Below, in pieces: positions 34,672 through 43,204 of a DNA stretch of 64,000 nucleotides. The notes beneath the pieces are model-generated. The model was not told the origin of the DNA. It was given only the letters and a program-made list of their open reading frames with translations, and searched no databases. The DNA comes from Nonomuraea thailandensis (lineage in GTDB: Bacteria > Actinomycetota > Actinomycetes > Streptosporangiales > Streptosporangiaceae): positions 10,080,501 through 10,144,500 of the forward strand of contig NZ_JAMZEB010000002.1 of NCBI RefSeq assembly GCF_024172165.1. Direction: 5' to 3'. A program made the position numbers and the translations under genes. Positions within the stretch are counted from its first letter, which is position 1. Each line of letters starts with the position of its first letter.

Positions 34672-36216
34672 ATGTATGACGAACCGGCGCCGGCCCCCTC
34701 CCCAGCCGCGCGCGCATGGAGCCTGTTACGCCAGGTGGGCGCGCTGTTCCAGCGCCGCCTGGTGGTGATCGTCGTCGTGGTCGCCGTCCTGATCTCCACG
34801 GTCGTGCTGGTGAACTACACCCAGGGCTGGTGGCCGTGGGGCGGCTGCGAGACGAGAAGCGCGGACGTCGTGGACGTCGACGGCGAATGCGTCGGGTTGC
34901 TGGACCCGGCCGACGGGACGATGGTGCTGGGCAAGCCGTACCAGCAGATCCTGGAGGCCATCGCGGCGGAGAACCGCCAGGTCTCCCAGGGCAAGGACTA
35001 CAGCACGATCGCGCTGATGGCCCCCATGGGGGCGGGCCCGCGCGGGCTGGTCGGCGAGCGCGCCCTGCACCAGCTCGAAGGGGCGTTCATCGGCCAGTAC
35101 CGGGCCAACCGGTCCGAGACGTTCCCCAAGATCCGGCTGCTGCTGGCCAACACGGGGCACGACGGCTCGCAGTGGCGGACGACCGTGCAGGCGGTGCGGA
35201 AGAACGCCGCGACGGGCGCGACCGGCAGCCCCGGGCAGATCGTCGCGGTCACCGGGATGGGCCCCAGCCAGCAGGAGAGCATCGACGCCGCGCGCGCCCT
35301 GGCCAAGGACCCCGGGATCCCGATGGTCGCCGACTTCATCACCGCGGCCGGGTTCAACACCACCGGCGAGATCGACGCCGCCGGGCCCATCCCCGGCCTC
35401 ACCCGCACGGCGGTCAGCACGTCCGCCCAGCTCGCCGCCATCGCCGAGGAGTTCAGGAAGAAGAAGACCGGCGGGAACGCGGCGCTGATGTGGGCCGACG
35501 TGACCCCGCAGGGCACCAAGGACCTGTACGCCCGCTCGCTCAAGGACGCCTTCCTCGACCCGAAGCTCGGCCTCAAGCCGTACGTCGACAGGTCAGGGCT
35601 CAGCTTCCCCTTCGACCCGCGCGGGGGCCCCTCGCTCCTGCGCACCATCAGCGACACGATCTGCGGCACGAAGACCGACATGATCTTCTACGCCGGCCGC
35701 CAGGCGTTCATGCCCACCTTCCTCAAGCTGCTGCGCAGCCGGCCCTGCCGATCCACGCCCATCACCGTCGTCACCGGCGACGACGCCCAGGACCAGGACC
35801 CGAACGACCCGTCGCTGCACGACCCCGAGGCCCCCATCAAGGTGATGTTCGTGCCGCTGGCCGACCCCAACCGGCTCGACCACGAGGACAACCCGCACCG
35901 CCAGCTCTACCGGGACTTCCGCAACGAGTTCGTGGCGCCGCACCACGGGGTGACGTTCCCCGCGGGGCACCTCGGCAGCGGGCTGGCCATCCTGGCCTAC
36001 GACGCGGTGACGGCCGCGGCGACCGCGGTGCAGAAGGCCGCCATCGGCGTGGATCCCTCCCAGCTCAGCCTGCCCTCGGCCGTGGCGGTGCGCGGGCAGC
36101 TCTACCTGTTCACCGGCACGAACGTCATCCGCGGCGCCAGCGGCGCCTTCACCCTCGACTCCCGGACCGGCGAACGCGTGAACGTCACCACGCCCACCCC
36201 CGTGACCATCCCGTGA
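34672..36216 (+). CDS. Membrane-anchored type-1 periplasmic-binding-like protein
   Basis: Protein of 514 aa: Pro/Ala-rich cytoplasmic N-terminus (1-28), one uncleaved transmembrane helix (about 29-48, RLVVIVVVVAVLISTVVLV), then a large outside domain. That domain resembles branched-chain amino acid/ANF-type binding proteins: YSTIALMAPMG, GAFIGQYRANRS, IRLLLANTGHDGSQW, QIVAVTGMGPSQQESIDAARAL, AVSTSAQLAAIAEEF, IFYAGRQAFMPTFLK, GHLGSGLAILAYDAVTAAATAV. A permanent anchor and the lack of transporter genes argue for a ligand sensor. Its 3' end overlaps the convergent kinase-FHA gene by 32 nt, and the whole phospho-signalling operon lies behind it. Confidence 0.82.
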   Translation: MYDEPAPAPSPAARAWSLLRQVGALFQRRLVVIVVVVAVLISTVVLVNYTQGWWPWGGCETRSADVVDVDGECVGLLDPADGTMVLGKPYQQILEAIAAENRQVSQGKDYSTIALMAPMGAGPRGLVGERALHQLEGAFIGQYRANRSETFPKIRLLLANTGHDGSQWRTTVQAVRKNAATGATGSPGQIVAVTGMGPSQQESIDAARALAKDPGIPMVADFITAAGFNTTGEIDAAGPIPGLTRTAVSTSAQLAAIAEEFRKKKTGGNAALMWADVTPQGTKDLYARSLKDAFLDPKLGLKPYVDRSGLSFPFDPRGGPSLLRTISDTICGTKTDMIFYAGRQAFMPTFLKLLRSRPCRSTPITVVTGDDAQDQDPNDPSLHDPEAPIKVMFVPLADPNRLDHEDNPHRQLYRDFRNEFVAPHHGVTFPAGHLGSGLAILAYDAVTAAATAVQKAAIGVDPSQLSLPSAVAVRGQLYLFTGTNVIRGASGAFTLDSRTGERVNVTTPTPVTIP

Positions 36217-37396
36217 GCACGACGGTCACCGCCAGCGCCACCGCCGTGACGAGGAGGAGCACCAGCCACCAGCGAGCGGGGTGGCTCCGGCCGAACCGTA
36301 CCCGCTCCAGCTCTCCCGCCTCGGTGAGGCGGAGCACCGCCGCGCCGATCCTGAACCGGTCGCCCGGCCGCAGGGTCGCGTAGAGGACGGGCCGGCCGTC
36401 GATGAACGTCCCCAGCCCGCCGCTGTGATCGTGCAGCCGGTAGCCCGCGCTCACCCTGCGTACGGTGGCGTGCGCGAGGGCGATCCCGTCCCCGTGGATC
36501 ACGATGTCGGCCGCCGACCCGCTGCCCAGCGTGGTGGTCTCCTTCAGCGTCCCGATGGTGACCGGCAGGACCACCGTGCGCGGCATCGTCGACTGCGTGG
36601 TCTCCGCCTGGTGGCCGACCAGGCGGCCGAGCAGATCCATGGCGGCCGGCCGCCGCGCCGGGTCCTTGGCCAGGCAGTCGGCGATCAGTGACCGCAGCGG
36701 CTCGGAGATCACCCTCAGGTCGGGGGTCTCGTTCAGGACGCGGTTGATGATGAAGGCCACGTTGCTCCCCGCGAACAGCGCCTTGCCGGTGGCGGCGAAG
36801 TACACCGTCGCCGCCCAGGCGTGCACGTCCACGGGCGGGCCCACCTCGGCGTCGACCCCTCCGACCTGCTCCGGCGCGAGATAGGCGGGGGTCCCCACGG
36901 GCGTGGTCATCGCCGCGGTCGCCTCCAGGGCGCGGGCGATGCCGAAGTCCACGACCCGCGGCCCGTCCGGGCCGACGATGACGTTGGCGGGCTTGAGGTC
37001 CCGGTGGACGACTCCCGCGCCGTGGATCGCCGCCAGCGCGGTGGCCGTGTAGGTCGCCAGGCGTTCGAGCGCGGACCCCGACAGCGGGCCGTGCGTCTCG
37101 ACGAGCTCCTGGAGGGACGGGCCCTCCACGTACTCGCTCACGATGTACGGCTGATCGCGGTCGATGGCCGCGTCGATGATCATCGCCGTGTACGCCCTGG
37201 GCACCCGAGACGCGATGGCCACCTCGTCCGCGAACCGCCTGCGCGCCTTCGGATCGGCCGCCCCCTGCGCGTGGATCACCTTGATCGCGACCCGGCCCGC
37301 CTCACCCTGCGCGAGGTAGACCGTACCCTGGCCGCCGGCACCCAGGCGGCCGAGCACCTCGTAGGGCCCGATCCGCCGCGGCTGGCCGGTGTTCAT
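36185..37396 (-). CDS. Membrane Ser/Thr protein kinase with FHA domain
   Basis: Protein of 403 aa. An active-type Hanks kinase domain spans 8-270: Gly loop GRLGAGGQGTVY, Lys39 (VAIKV), HRDLKPAN (His131-Asp133), DFG at 150-152 and GTPAYLAPE. The FHA domain is at about 285-355 (TLGSGSAADIVIHGDGIALAHATVRRV, RLHDHSGGLGTFIDGRPV), able to bind phosphothreonine. A C-terminal helix (WWLVLLLVTAVALAVTVVL) anchors it. Most actinobacterial kinases have the sensor after the TM; here only ~8 residues follow, so sensing must come from a partner. It starts immediately after the YegI-like gene. Confidence 0.93.
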   Translation of the reverse strand: MNTGQPRRIGPYEVLGRLGAGGQGTVYLAQGEAGRVAIKVIHAQGAADPKARRRFADEVAIASRVPRAYTAMIIDAAIDRDQPYIVSEYVEGPSLQELVETHGPLSGSALERLATYTATALAAIHGAGVVHRDLKPANVIVGPDGPRVVDFGIARALEATAAMTTPVGTPAYLAPEQVGGVDAEVGPPVDVHAWAATVYFAATGKALFAGSNVAFIINRVLNETPDLRVISEPLRSLIADCLAKDPARRPAAMDLLGRLVGHQAETTQSTMPRTVVLPVTIGTLKETTTLGSGSAADIVIHGDGIALAHATVRRVSAGYRLHDHSGGLGTFIDGRPVLYATLRPGDRFRIGAAVLRLTEAGELERVRFGRSHPARWWLVLLLVTAVALAVTVVLTGWSRGWAW

Positions 37397-38434
37397 TCAG
37401 ACTCCCAACGTGACCAGGGCGACGACGGCGATAGCCGCCAGGACGACGATCAGCACCACGACTCCTCCGTGCCGGGCGCGCGAGCCGTCCCCGACCGCCG
37501 ACCTCCCCCTCCGCCACGCCTCGCGCAGATTGGAGTCGGTCTCGACGTAGATACGCCCGGGAGTGACGAGCCAGCGCCACGACTCGCCCGCCGCCCGCCA
37601 TCGCTCGACGTCCACCGACTCGGGGGCGCCGTCCACGCACTGGCCGATCAGGCGGCGATGCCGCGACGGCAGGACCCTGGCGAGCGCGGTCTCGTCGAGC
37701 GACCACGTCTCGGCGCTCTCCTGGAGGCACCGTACGACGGCCCAGGCGAACTTGTAATAGTCCGATTCGGGGGTGAACGCCCCTTCACGGGGGAGCTTCC
37801 ACTGCTCGGGATCTGCCTCCGGCAGGGCGCCGCGCCCGCCGACCGGCAGGCAGGAGTCGCAGTCCAGCAGGTACACCGCGGGCGCCGGGTCGATGGTGAA
37901 GACGGCGTTGCGCAGTTGCAGGTCGCCCACCACATAGCCCTGCTCGTGCAGCCACTGCACGGTCGAGAGCAGCCGGCCGAGCACGGCCAGCTTGTACGGC
38001 GGCTCGTAGTAGCGCGTGCCGTAGTGCTCGCGCAGGGCGTTCACCCGCTCGGGCGACCGGGTGAGCTCGTCCAGGTGCCGCGGCACCCGCCGGTCGCGCA
38101 GCTCGGCGAACATCTCCTCGGGCGCGGGCCTGATCAGGATGCCGGTGACCCGGCCCCGCCCGACCGCCGCGATCGGCCAGGCGCAGCGCCGGTCCAGGGT
38201 CACGCGGTCCTGCCGGGGGAGCTCGCGCCGCCAGCGCACCATGGCGAGCAGGGCGTCCGCGTCCAGCCCCGCCAGCGTCTCCTCGTCGTAGCGCTTGAAC
38301 AGCAACCGGCCGGGCACGCCGCCGATTTCGCACGGCTCCAGGCTGCGCGCCTGACCGCCCGGGCGCAGGTGGTAGGCGTCCGCGTCCGCGGCGGGCGTCA
38401 GATCCGCCTCATCGACCAGGTCCGGGAGGTTCAT
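37397..38434 (-). CDS. YegI-like atypical protein kinase, C-terminally membrane-anchored
   Basis: Protein of 345 aa with a divergent kinase fold. The invariant Lys is probably in GRLLFKRYDEE (~47). The catalytic loop reads YVVGDLQLRNAVF (Asp171, Asn176) instead of HRDLKPxN, and the metal-binding motif is YLLDCDSCLPV (DCD at 191-193) instead of DFG. This G-D-x-x-x-x-N plus D-C-D-S pattern is that of the YegI group, encoded with a PP2C (YegK) and a vWA protein (YegL) in E. coli. A C-terminal helix (GVVVLIVVLAAIAVVALVTLGV) tethers it to the membrane, an unusual feature. It lies 21 nt after the PP2C gene. Confidence 0.8.
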   Translation of the reverse strand: MNLPDLVDEADLTPAADADAYHLRPGGQARSLEPCEIGGVPGRLLFKRYDEETLAGLDADALLAMVRWRRELPRQDRVTLDRRCAWPIAAVGRGRVTGILIRPAPEEMFAELRDRRVPRHLDELTRSPERVNALREHYGTRYYEPPYKLAVLGRLLSTVQWLHEQGYVVGDLQLRNAVFTIDPAPAVYLLDCDSCLPVGGRGALPEADPEQWKLPREGAFTPESDYYKFAWAVVRCLQESAETWSLDETALARVLPSRHRRLIGQCVDGAPESVDVERWRAAGESWRWLVTPGRIYVETDSNLREAWRRGRSAVGDGSRARHGGVVVLIVVLAAIAVVALVTLGV

Positions 38435-38455
38435 GCCGCTGCCGCCGCACTCCTG

Positions 38456-39529
38456 TCACAGGACGGCCGTGTCGTGACGGCCCGCCCACAACGCCAGAAC
38501 GGTCCGGTCGTCGTCGTAGGTCGAGAGCTGGAAGTCCACGTCGCACAGGAAGCTGCGCAGCGCGGGCGGGGAGCTCCACGAGGTGACGAGCCGCTGGGCG
38601 AGCACGCTGCCGCCGCCGCCCATGGCCGTGCCGAACCCGTCGCTGCACAGGACGAGCACATCGCCCGGCCCCCAATCGATCTGCCGTTCCCGCAGCTCGC
38701 CGAGGTCGTCCGGCAGGGCGGACGTGACGTTGCCAGGCCGCTGCCCCTCCGGCGGGAAGATCTCGGTCCACGTCCTGTCATGGAGCCACAGCGCCGGCGA
38801 GTCGCCGATGGCGGCGCACGCGGCGATCCCGCGCCTGCCGTCCGCGGGGACCACCCCGATCGTCAGCGTCGTGGCGGGCGGCTCCGACGCCCCGCCGCCG
38901 TGCCTGCCGGTGCGCCGGTCGGCGAGCCTGGCGGTGGCGCGCATGACCTCCCCCGCGATGGCGGCGAAGGCCGCGTGCCAGCCCAGGCCGGGAGTCAGGG
39001 AGAGGTTCGTGGCGGCGCGCACGGCCACCGCGGCCGCGTGCTCGGCGTGCAACGTGCTGCCGAGCCCGTCGGCCACGGCCGCGATCACCCACCGGCCGTC
39101 CGCGCTCAGCCGTACGGCGTAGGCGTCCTGAAGGGGTTCGCCCCGGTAGCGGTGGCGCCGGCCGCGCAGGCTCACGGCGCGGACCGTGGTCTGGGCGAGC
39201 ATGCCGCCGTCGAGCGCCACCCCAGGGGCGCGCGAATCCGCGCCGCCCGCCAGCAGCACGGGCAGCGGCTGCGGCAGCGGCCCGAGCGGCGTCCCGCCGT
39301 CAGCGGCGGCGCGGGCCCTGCGCCGCAACAGCATCTGCCCGAGCAGTACGGCGCCGCCGCCCGCGAGGCCGGACAGCACCCACCACGGCCAGCCCGACCC
39401 CGCGCCGCCCTGCCGCTGGCCTGGCGTCACGGTCACCGTCACGGTCGGCTCCGGCGCCGGACCAGCCCGCACTCCCACCGGCCCCATCCCGATGACCAGC
39501 AGTAACCCAGCCAGCGCCGCCCTGATCAT
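38456..39529 (-). CDS. Membrane-anchored PP2C-type phosphatase
   Basis: Protein of 357 aa. A signal-peptide-like helix (1-22) is followed by a short outside stretch rich in Thr/Val/Pro, a second helix (about 47-66, WPWWVLSGLAGGGAVLLGQML) and a cytoplasmic PP2C domain (115-357). Metal-binding motifs are visible: Asp135 (EPLQDAYAV), Asp154-Gly (AAVADGLGS), CSDGFGTAMGG and a C-terminal DDDRTVLALW. It should remove phosphates placed by one or both kinases of the operon. The ATG overlaps the vWA stop (ATGA); the same frame is open further upstream but only antiparallel to vWA codons. Confidence 0.9.
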   Translation of the reverse strand: MIRAALAGLLLVIGMGPVGVRAGPAPEPTVTVTVTPGQRQGGAGSGWPWWVLSGLAGGGAVLLGQMLLRRRARAAADGGTPLGPLPQPLPVLLAGGADSRAPGVALDGGMLAQTTVRAVSLRGRRHRYRGEPLQDAYAVRLSADGRWVIAAVADGLGSTLHAEHAAAVAVRAATNLSLTPGLGWHAAFAAIAGEVMRATARLADRRTGRHGGGASEPPATTLTIGVVPADGRRGIAACAAIGDSPALWLHDRTWTEIFPPEGQRPGNVTSALPDDLGELRERQIDWGPGDVLVLCSDGFGTAMGGGGSVLAQRLVTSWSSPPALRSFLCDVDFQLSTYDDDRTVLALWAGRHDTAVL

Positions 39530-40227
39530 CTCAGCTGCCGCATCCCCTCGGGCCCGCGCAGCACGGCCGTGTTCCTGTTGACGGAGGCGCTGATGCTGTC
39601 GGAGACGGCCTGCGCGATGCCGTGCAGCACCGTGGCCGCCCCGGTCGCGACCTCGCCCGCGAACGCCAGCACCTCGCCCCTGAGCGTGGAGGCCACGCGC
39701 CGCAGCGTCTCCTCCCGCACCGACCCGAACCCGAGCGCCACGATGTACGGGGCCGGTTGCAGGCTCGCCAGCCGGTCGCGCGCGGGGGCCCAGACCTCGA
39801 CGTCCTGATGGGATGTGCCGACGTACGGCTCCCCGTCGGTGATGAAGAAGACCACCGGCGCCCGCACGTCGAACTGCCGTGAGAGTTTCCGGTGATCCTT
39901 GTCGATGATTTTCACCAGCTCGCTGAAGACCGCCAGATAGTCCGTCTGCCTGCCCGGTCTCAGCGCCGGGACCCTCATCGCGTCGCACGGCCTGGTCAGC
40001 GGAAGGACCAGCTCGACCTTGTCGGAGAACGACACCACGGCCACGTGCGCGGCCTCGCTGACGCCGGGATCGCCCGCCTCCAGCTCGAAGAGCAGCTCGC
40101 CCACGCAGTTGGAGAGCACCTCGAAGGGGGTGGGCCGGCCGTCCTCGCGGGCGGTGTGCATCGAGTGCGAGACGTCGCAGACGATGTAAAAGGGGAAGGC
40201 GCGGGGGCGCCCGTTCGCCGATCTCAT
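39526..40227 (-). CDS. vWA-domain protein, YegL/TerY-like
   Basis: Cytosolic von Willebrand A domain of 233 aa with a complete MIDAS: DVSHSM (Asp18, Ser20, Ser22), a Thr in GRQTDYLAVF and an Asp in FFITDGEPYVG. This matches YegL/TerY proteins, which form phosphorylation triads with a PP2C phosphatase and an atypical kinase, thought to build metal-dependent complexes switched by phosphorylation. The last ~40 residues (VADSISASVNRNTAVL-like region) include Ser/Thr that could be modified. It is the first gene of the triad; PP2C overlaps its stop. Confidence 0.9.
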   Translation of the reverse strand: MRSANGRPRAFPFYIVCDVSHSMHTAREDGRPTPFEVLSNCVGELLFELEAGDPGVSEAAHVAVVSFSDKVELVLPLTRPCDAMRVPALRPGRQTDYLAVFSELVKIIDKDHRKLSRQFDVRAPVVFFITDGEPYVGTSHQDVEVWAPARDRLASLQPAPYIVALGFGSVREETLRRVASTLRGEVLAFAGEVATGAATVLHGIAQAVSDSISASVNRNTAVLRGPEGMRQLR

Positions 40228-40288
40228 CGGCTTTTCATCCTGATGGGGATCGGGGGTCTTGGCAAGGTTGCGGATTGAAGGGGGGACT

Positions 40289-40768
40289 TCAGGGGGTTCG
40301 CGGCCTTCGTCTGGGGGTCCTGCCGCGACGTACCGGAGCGGTTCGCGGATCGTAGCCGGACCATCGCATCACAACGAGGGAGATGCCGAGGCAGATCGTG
40401 AACGCACCGGAGAGGAAGGCCGCAGCCACCGCGAGGGAGCTGTCCTCCGGATCGCGGAGGCCGGGAGGACTTCCGTCGATCCACCTCGAAGCGGCCCGGG
40501 CCTGGGCGGCGACGACCACTCCGCACGCGGTCGTGACCGAGCCGAGGACGTAGCCAGGTGTGCGGGGCCACGAGCCGGTGGCGGCGAGCACGAGACCGGC
40601 CACCGACCCGATGGGCACCGTGACGACCTGGCCGATGACCAGCGCCACGAGCACCGCGTACCTCGCGTGCTCGAAGCCGTCGCCGCGCGGCTCCCCCAGG
40701 AAGGGCACCGCCACGGCGCCGCAGAGCAGGCTGATCGCCAGCAACCGGAGCATCGCCACGCCCGCCAT
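40289..40768 (-). CDS. Small integral membrane protein of the triad operon
   Basis: Protein of 159 aa with four predicted helices (about 5-22, 34-58, 64-90 and 112-135) and a basic cytoplasmic C-terminus (RGRTPRRRPRTP). Hydrophobic stretches include AMLRLLAISLLCGAVAVPFLG and FLSGAFTICLGISLVVMRW. I recognise no family. The ATG at 40768 (MAGVAMLRLL) lies 25 nt after the stop of the preceding same-strand gene, and 61 nt separate it from the vWA gene, so it is probably co-transcribed with the signalling genes. Confidence 0.75.
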   Translation of the reverse strand: MAGVAMLRLLAISLLCGAVAVPFLGEPRGDGFEHARYAVLVALVIGQVVTVPIGSVAGLVLAATGSWPRTPGYVLGSVTTACGVVVAAQARAASRWIDGSPPGLRDPEDSSLAVAAAFLSGAFTICLGISLVVMRWSGYDPRTAPVRRGRTPRRRPRTP

Positions 40769-40793
40769 GATCGCGCGCCGGCCCGTCGCGGTG

Positions 40794-41414
40794 CTACCCC
40801 GGCCAGGTCTCCTCGGAGCAGAGCACCCGCGCCGCCAACGCGCGGGAGACCGGAGTTTCAGGCGCCAGGTCGACCATGCGGGCAACCGGATCGAGCAACA
40901 TCGGCGAAACGGCCGGCCACCTCACCCCTTCCTCCCCTCGCATCGCCGCCCACTGCCCCGCCGTCGTGACCGGGACGGGCACCCGGCGCGGCTCCAGCGG
41001 CGACGCGGCCCCGGCCGGCTCCTTAGGCCTCAGGTGCACGAGCGGGTCGAAGACATCGCGGATCGGCCAGAACCGGAACGACCACCGCAGAAGCGACCCC
41101 TCGTCCTCGACGTGCACGCTCAGGCCGTACTCGAACAGGGGAGGGCCGATCAGGAAGTCACGGCCGCCGCCGTCCAGCACGCCCAGCTTGATCACGCCGG
41201 TCTCGGCCGTGAGGTTCGTCCGCTCGATCAGCCTCCACCCTGGCCCCGGGTCCGGCGGCTCGGCATCCCAAGCCTCCGAGTGGACGGTGGCGGTCGCGTG
41301 GTACATCTCCGGCTCGTCGTCGCGGAACTCCGGGCACCCGGTGGCCCCGTAGACACAGATCCGGCTGTACTGGACGTAGAGCTCTTCTTCGAGCCGGCGG
41401 AGCAGTCGGGCCAC
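40794..41414 (-). CDS. Hypothetical protein heading the signalling operon
   Basis: Soluble protein of 206 aa beginning VARLLRRLEEELYVQYSRICVYG. It is rich in Trp and acidic residues (HSEAWDAEPPDPGPGWRLIE, LLRWSFRFWPIRDVFD). No signal peptide, TM or catalytic motif is visible, and I do not recognise the family. The GTG at 41414 is chosen because GAAGGAAA lies 5-8 nt upstream; longer in-frame starts lack one. As the first gene of the run toward the vWA/PP2C/kinase genes it may be a substrate or scaffold (inference). Confidence 0.7.
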   Translation of the reverse strand: MARLLRRLEEELYVQYSRICVYGATGCPEFRDDEPEMYHATATVHSEAWDAEPPDPGPGWRLIERTNLTAETGVIKLGVLDGGGRDFLIGPPLFEYGLSVHVEDEGSLLRWSFRFWPIRDVFDPLVHLRPKEPAGAASPLEPRRVPVPVTTAGQWAAMRGEEGVRWPAVSPMLLDPVARMVDLAPETPVSRALAARVLCSEETWPG

Positions 41415-41480
41415 GGGGTTTCCTTCACGTCGCGGGGGGCGTCCTGAGGCAGCCTTCCTCACGGCACCGACAGAATCCGG

Positions 41481-42074
41481 CTAGCGGCGCCGCGACCCCC
41501 GTACGAACTGATCCACCGCCGTCTCCACGAGCCCGTCGAGCAGCTCCGGCACCACCAGGTTGCCGTTGACCAGCGTCGCGATGCCGTGGAGCGTCGCGAA
41601 CAGCACGATCCCCACGCGCCGCGAGTCACCGGCCTCCAGCACCCCCTGCGCCCGCCCCTGCGCGATGAGGTCGTCCATCAGCCCGAAAGGCGCGGCGGCG
41701 GCCGCGACGAGCCGGTCGGCGCCCTCGCGGTGCTTGCCGGTGAACATCAGCTCGAGCAGCGCCGCGTCCTCGGTGGCGAACCGCAGGTAGGCCGCCGCCA
41801 TCGCGTGCAGCCGCGGCGCGAACTCCGCACCGGCGGCCTCCAGCGCCGCACGCAGCTCGGCGTCCAGCCGGGCGAACCCGGCCTCGGCGAGCGCGTCCAG
41901 CAGCGCCTGCCGGTCGGCGAAGTGCCGGCGGGGCGCGGCGTGGCTGACACCGGCCTCGCGGGCCAGCTCGCGCAGCGAGAGCTGGTCGGCGCCACGCTCG
42001 CGCAGGCTCCGCTCGGCGACGGCGAGCAGCGTCGCACGCAGGTTTCCGTGATGGTAGGCGGGCACGGCGCCCAT
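41481..42074 (-). CDS. TetR-family regulator of the divergent SDR gene
   Basis: Regulator of 197 aa. The HTH is YHHGNLRATLLAVAERSLRERGADQLSLRELAREAGVSHAAPRRHFADRQALLDALA, of the TetR_C_33 type (HHGNLR start). The C-terminal domain includes FATEDAALLELMF. The ATG at 42074 faces the SDR gene over 55 bp containing dyads that overlap the SDR promoter. It very probably represses that gene; its ligand is likely the SDR substrate or a toxic analogue. Confidence 0.92.
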   Translation of the reverse strand: MGAVPAYHHGNLRATLLAVAERSLRERGADQLSLRELAREAGVSHAAPRRHFADRQALLDALAEAGFARLDAELRAALEAAGAEFAPRLHAMAAAYLRFATEDAALLELMFTGKHREGADRLVAAAAAPFGLMDDLIAQGRAQGVLEAGDSRRVGIVLFATLHGIATLVNGNLVVPELLDGLVETAVDQFVRGSRRR

Positions 42075-42083
42075 CCTACCCAG

Positions 42084-42140
42084 AATGTTGTCGTTGACAG
42101 CATAGTTGTCACTGCCTACATTGTTTGCCATGACAACATT
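42084..42140 (+). promoter_or_regulatory. Leaderless SDR promoter with TetR dyads
   Basis: A consensus TTGACA (42094-42099), 17-bp spacer and TACATT (42117-42122) end 7 nt before the ATG at 42130, so the transcript should be leaderless. The dyad TGACA-N7-TGTCA (42095-42111) covers the -35. A longer inverted repeat, AATGTTGTC (42084-42092) and GACAACATT (42132-42140), brackets the promoter and reaches into the coding sequence, consistent with two TetR dimers. Confidence 0.7.
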
Positions 42141-43029
42141 CACCGCCGCCCACCTCCCCGCCATGAACGGCCGCACCGTCGTCATCACCGGCGCGAACAG
42201 CGGCATCGGCCTCGCCGCCGCCCGCGCGCTCGCCGCCAAGGGCGCCCGTGTCGTCCTCGCCGTCCGCGACCCCGACAGAGGCCGGACCGCCGCCGCGACC
42301 CTCACCGGCGACACCGCCGTCCAGCGCCTCGACCTCGCCGACCTCTCCTCGATCCGCGCGTTCGCCGAGGACCTCACCGAGCCGATCGACGTACTGATCA
42401 ACAACGCCGGCGTGATGATCCCGCCACTCGCCCGTACCGCCGACGGCTTCGAGCTGCAGTTCGGCACCAACCACCTGGGCCACTTCGCACTGACGAACCT
42501 GCTGCTGCCCCGCATCCGCCGGCGCGTCGTCACCGTCTCCTCCAACGGCCACCGGACGGGCACCCTCGACCTCGCCGACCTCAACTGGGAACGCCGCCCC
42601 TACCGCGCCTTCGCCGCCTACGCCCAGTCGAAGCTCGCGAACCTGCTGTTCACCTCGGAGCTCCAGCGCCGCCTCACCGAGGCCGGCTCCCCGGTGCTCG
42701 CGACCGCCGCCCACCCCGGCATGGCCGCCACCAACCTCCTCGGCCACCTCGACCGCGACCCCACCCCGCTGGGCCGGCTCCGCACCGCGCTCACCGGCCT
42801 CCTCTCCCAGAGCGACGACGACGGCGCCCTGCCCACCCTCTACGCCGCGGTGGCGGACGTCCCCGGCGGCTCCTACGCCGGCCCGGACGGCTTCCTGGAG
42901 GGCCGCGGCGCCCCGAAGCTCGTCGGCCGGTCGAAGGCCGCCCGGGACGGCACGCTCGCCCGCCGCCTGTGGACAGCCTCCGAGATGCTGACCGGCGTCG
43001 GATTCCCGCTGATGGCGACGAAGGGCTGA
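42130..43029 (+). CDS. Short-chain dehydrogenase/reductase, retinol-dehydrogenase-like
   Basis: NAD(P)-dependent classical SDR of 299 aa. The cofactor motif is TGANSGIG (20-27), followed by an adenine-site Asp (RLDLADLSS), NNAG at 90-93, a catalytic Ser (VTVSSNGH) and YAQSK (Tyr163, Lys167). The arrangement with ELQFGTNHLGHFALTNLLLP is that of retinol-dehydrogenase/WWOX-like SDRs of actinobacteria. The substrate is unknown. The ATG at 42130 fits the start MTTFTAAHLPAMNGRTVVITG and the leaderless promoter. Confidence 0.92.
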   Translation: MTTFTAAHLPAMNGRTVVITGANSGIGLAAARALAAKGARVVLAVRDPDRGRTAAATLTGDTAVQRLDLADLSSIRAFAEDLTEPIDVLINNAGVMIPPLARTADGFELQFGTNHLGHFALTNLLLPRIRRRVVTVSSNGHRTGTLDLADLNWERRPYRAFAAYAQSKLANLLFTSELQRRLTEAGSPVLATAAHPGMAATNLLGHLDRDPTPLGRLRTALTGLLSQSDDDGALPTLYAAVADVPGGSYAGPDGFLEGRGAPKLVGRSKAARDGTLARRLWTASEMLTGVGFPLMATKG

Positions 43030-43204
43030 CGGGCCTTCCACGCGGCGCGAGCGGAGGTGACCGTACGGGCGGGGGTCCCAGGGTCATGTCAGCGGACGTG
43101 TCAGCGCAGCGGCGGTCCGATATCAGAGCGGTCGGTGATGGTTGACCCATGAACGGAGCGGCACCCGCCCGCTCCACCGGATCACTCACAAGGAGCACCC
43201 CGTC

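Noticed and set aside
36821-39505. Long plus-strand open frame opposite the kinase/PP2C genes
   Set aside because: It crosses three well-supported minus-strand genes and shows no protein motif.
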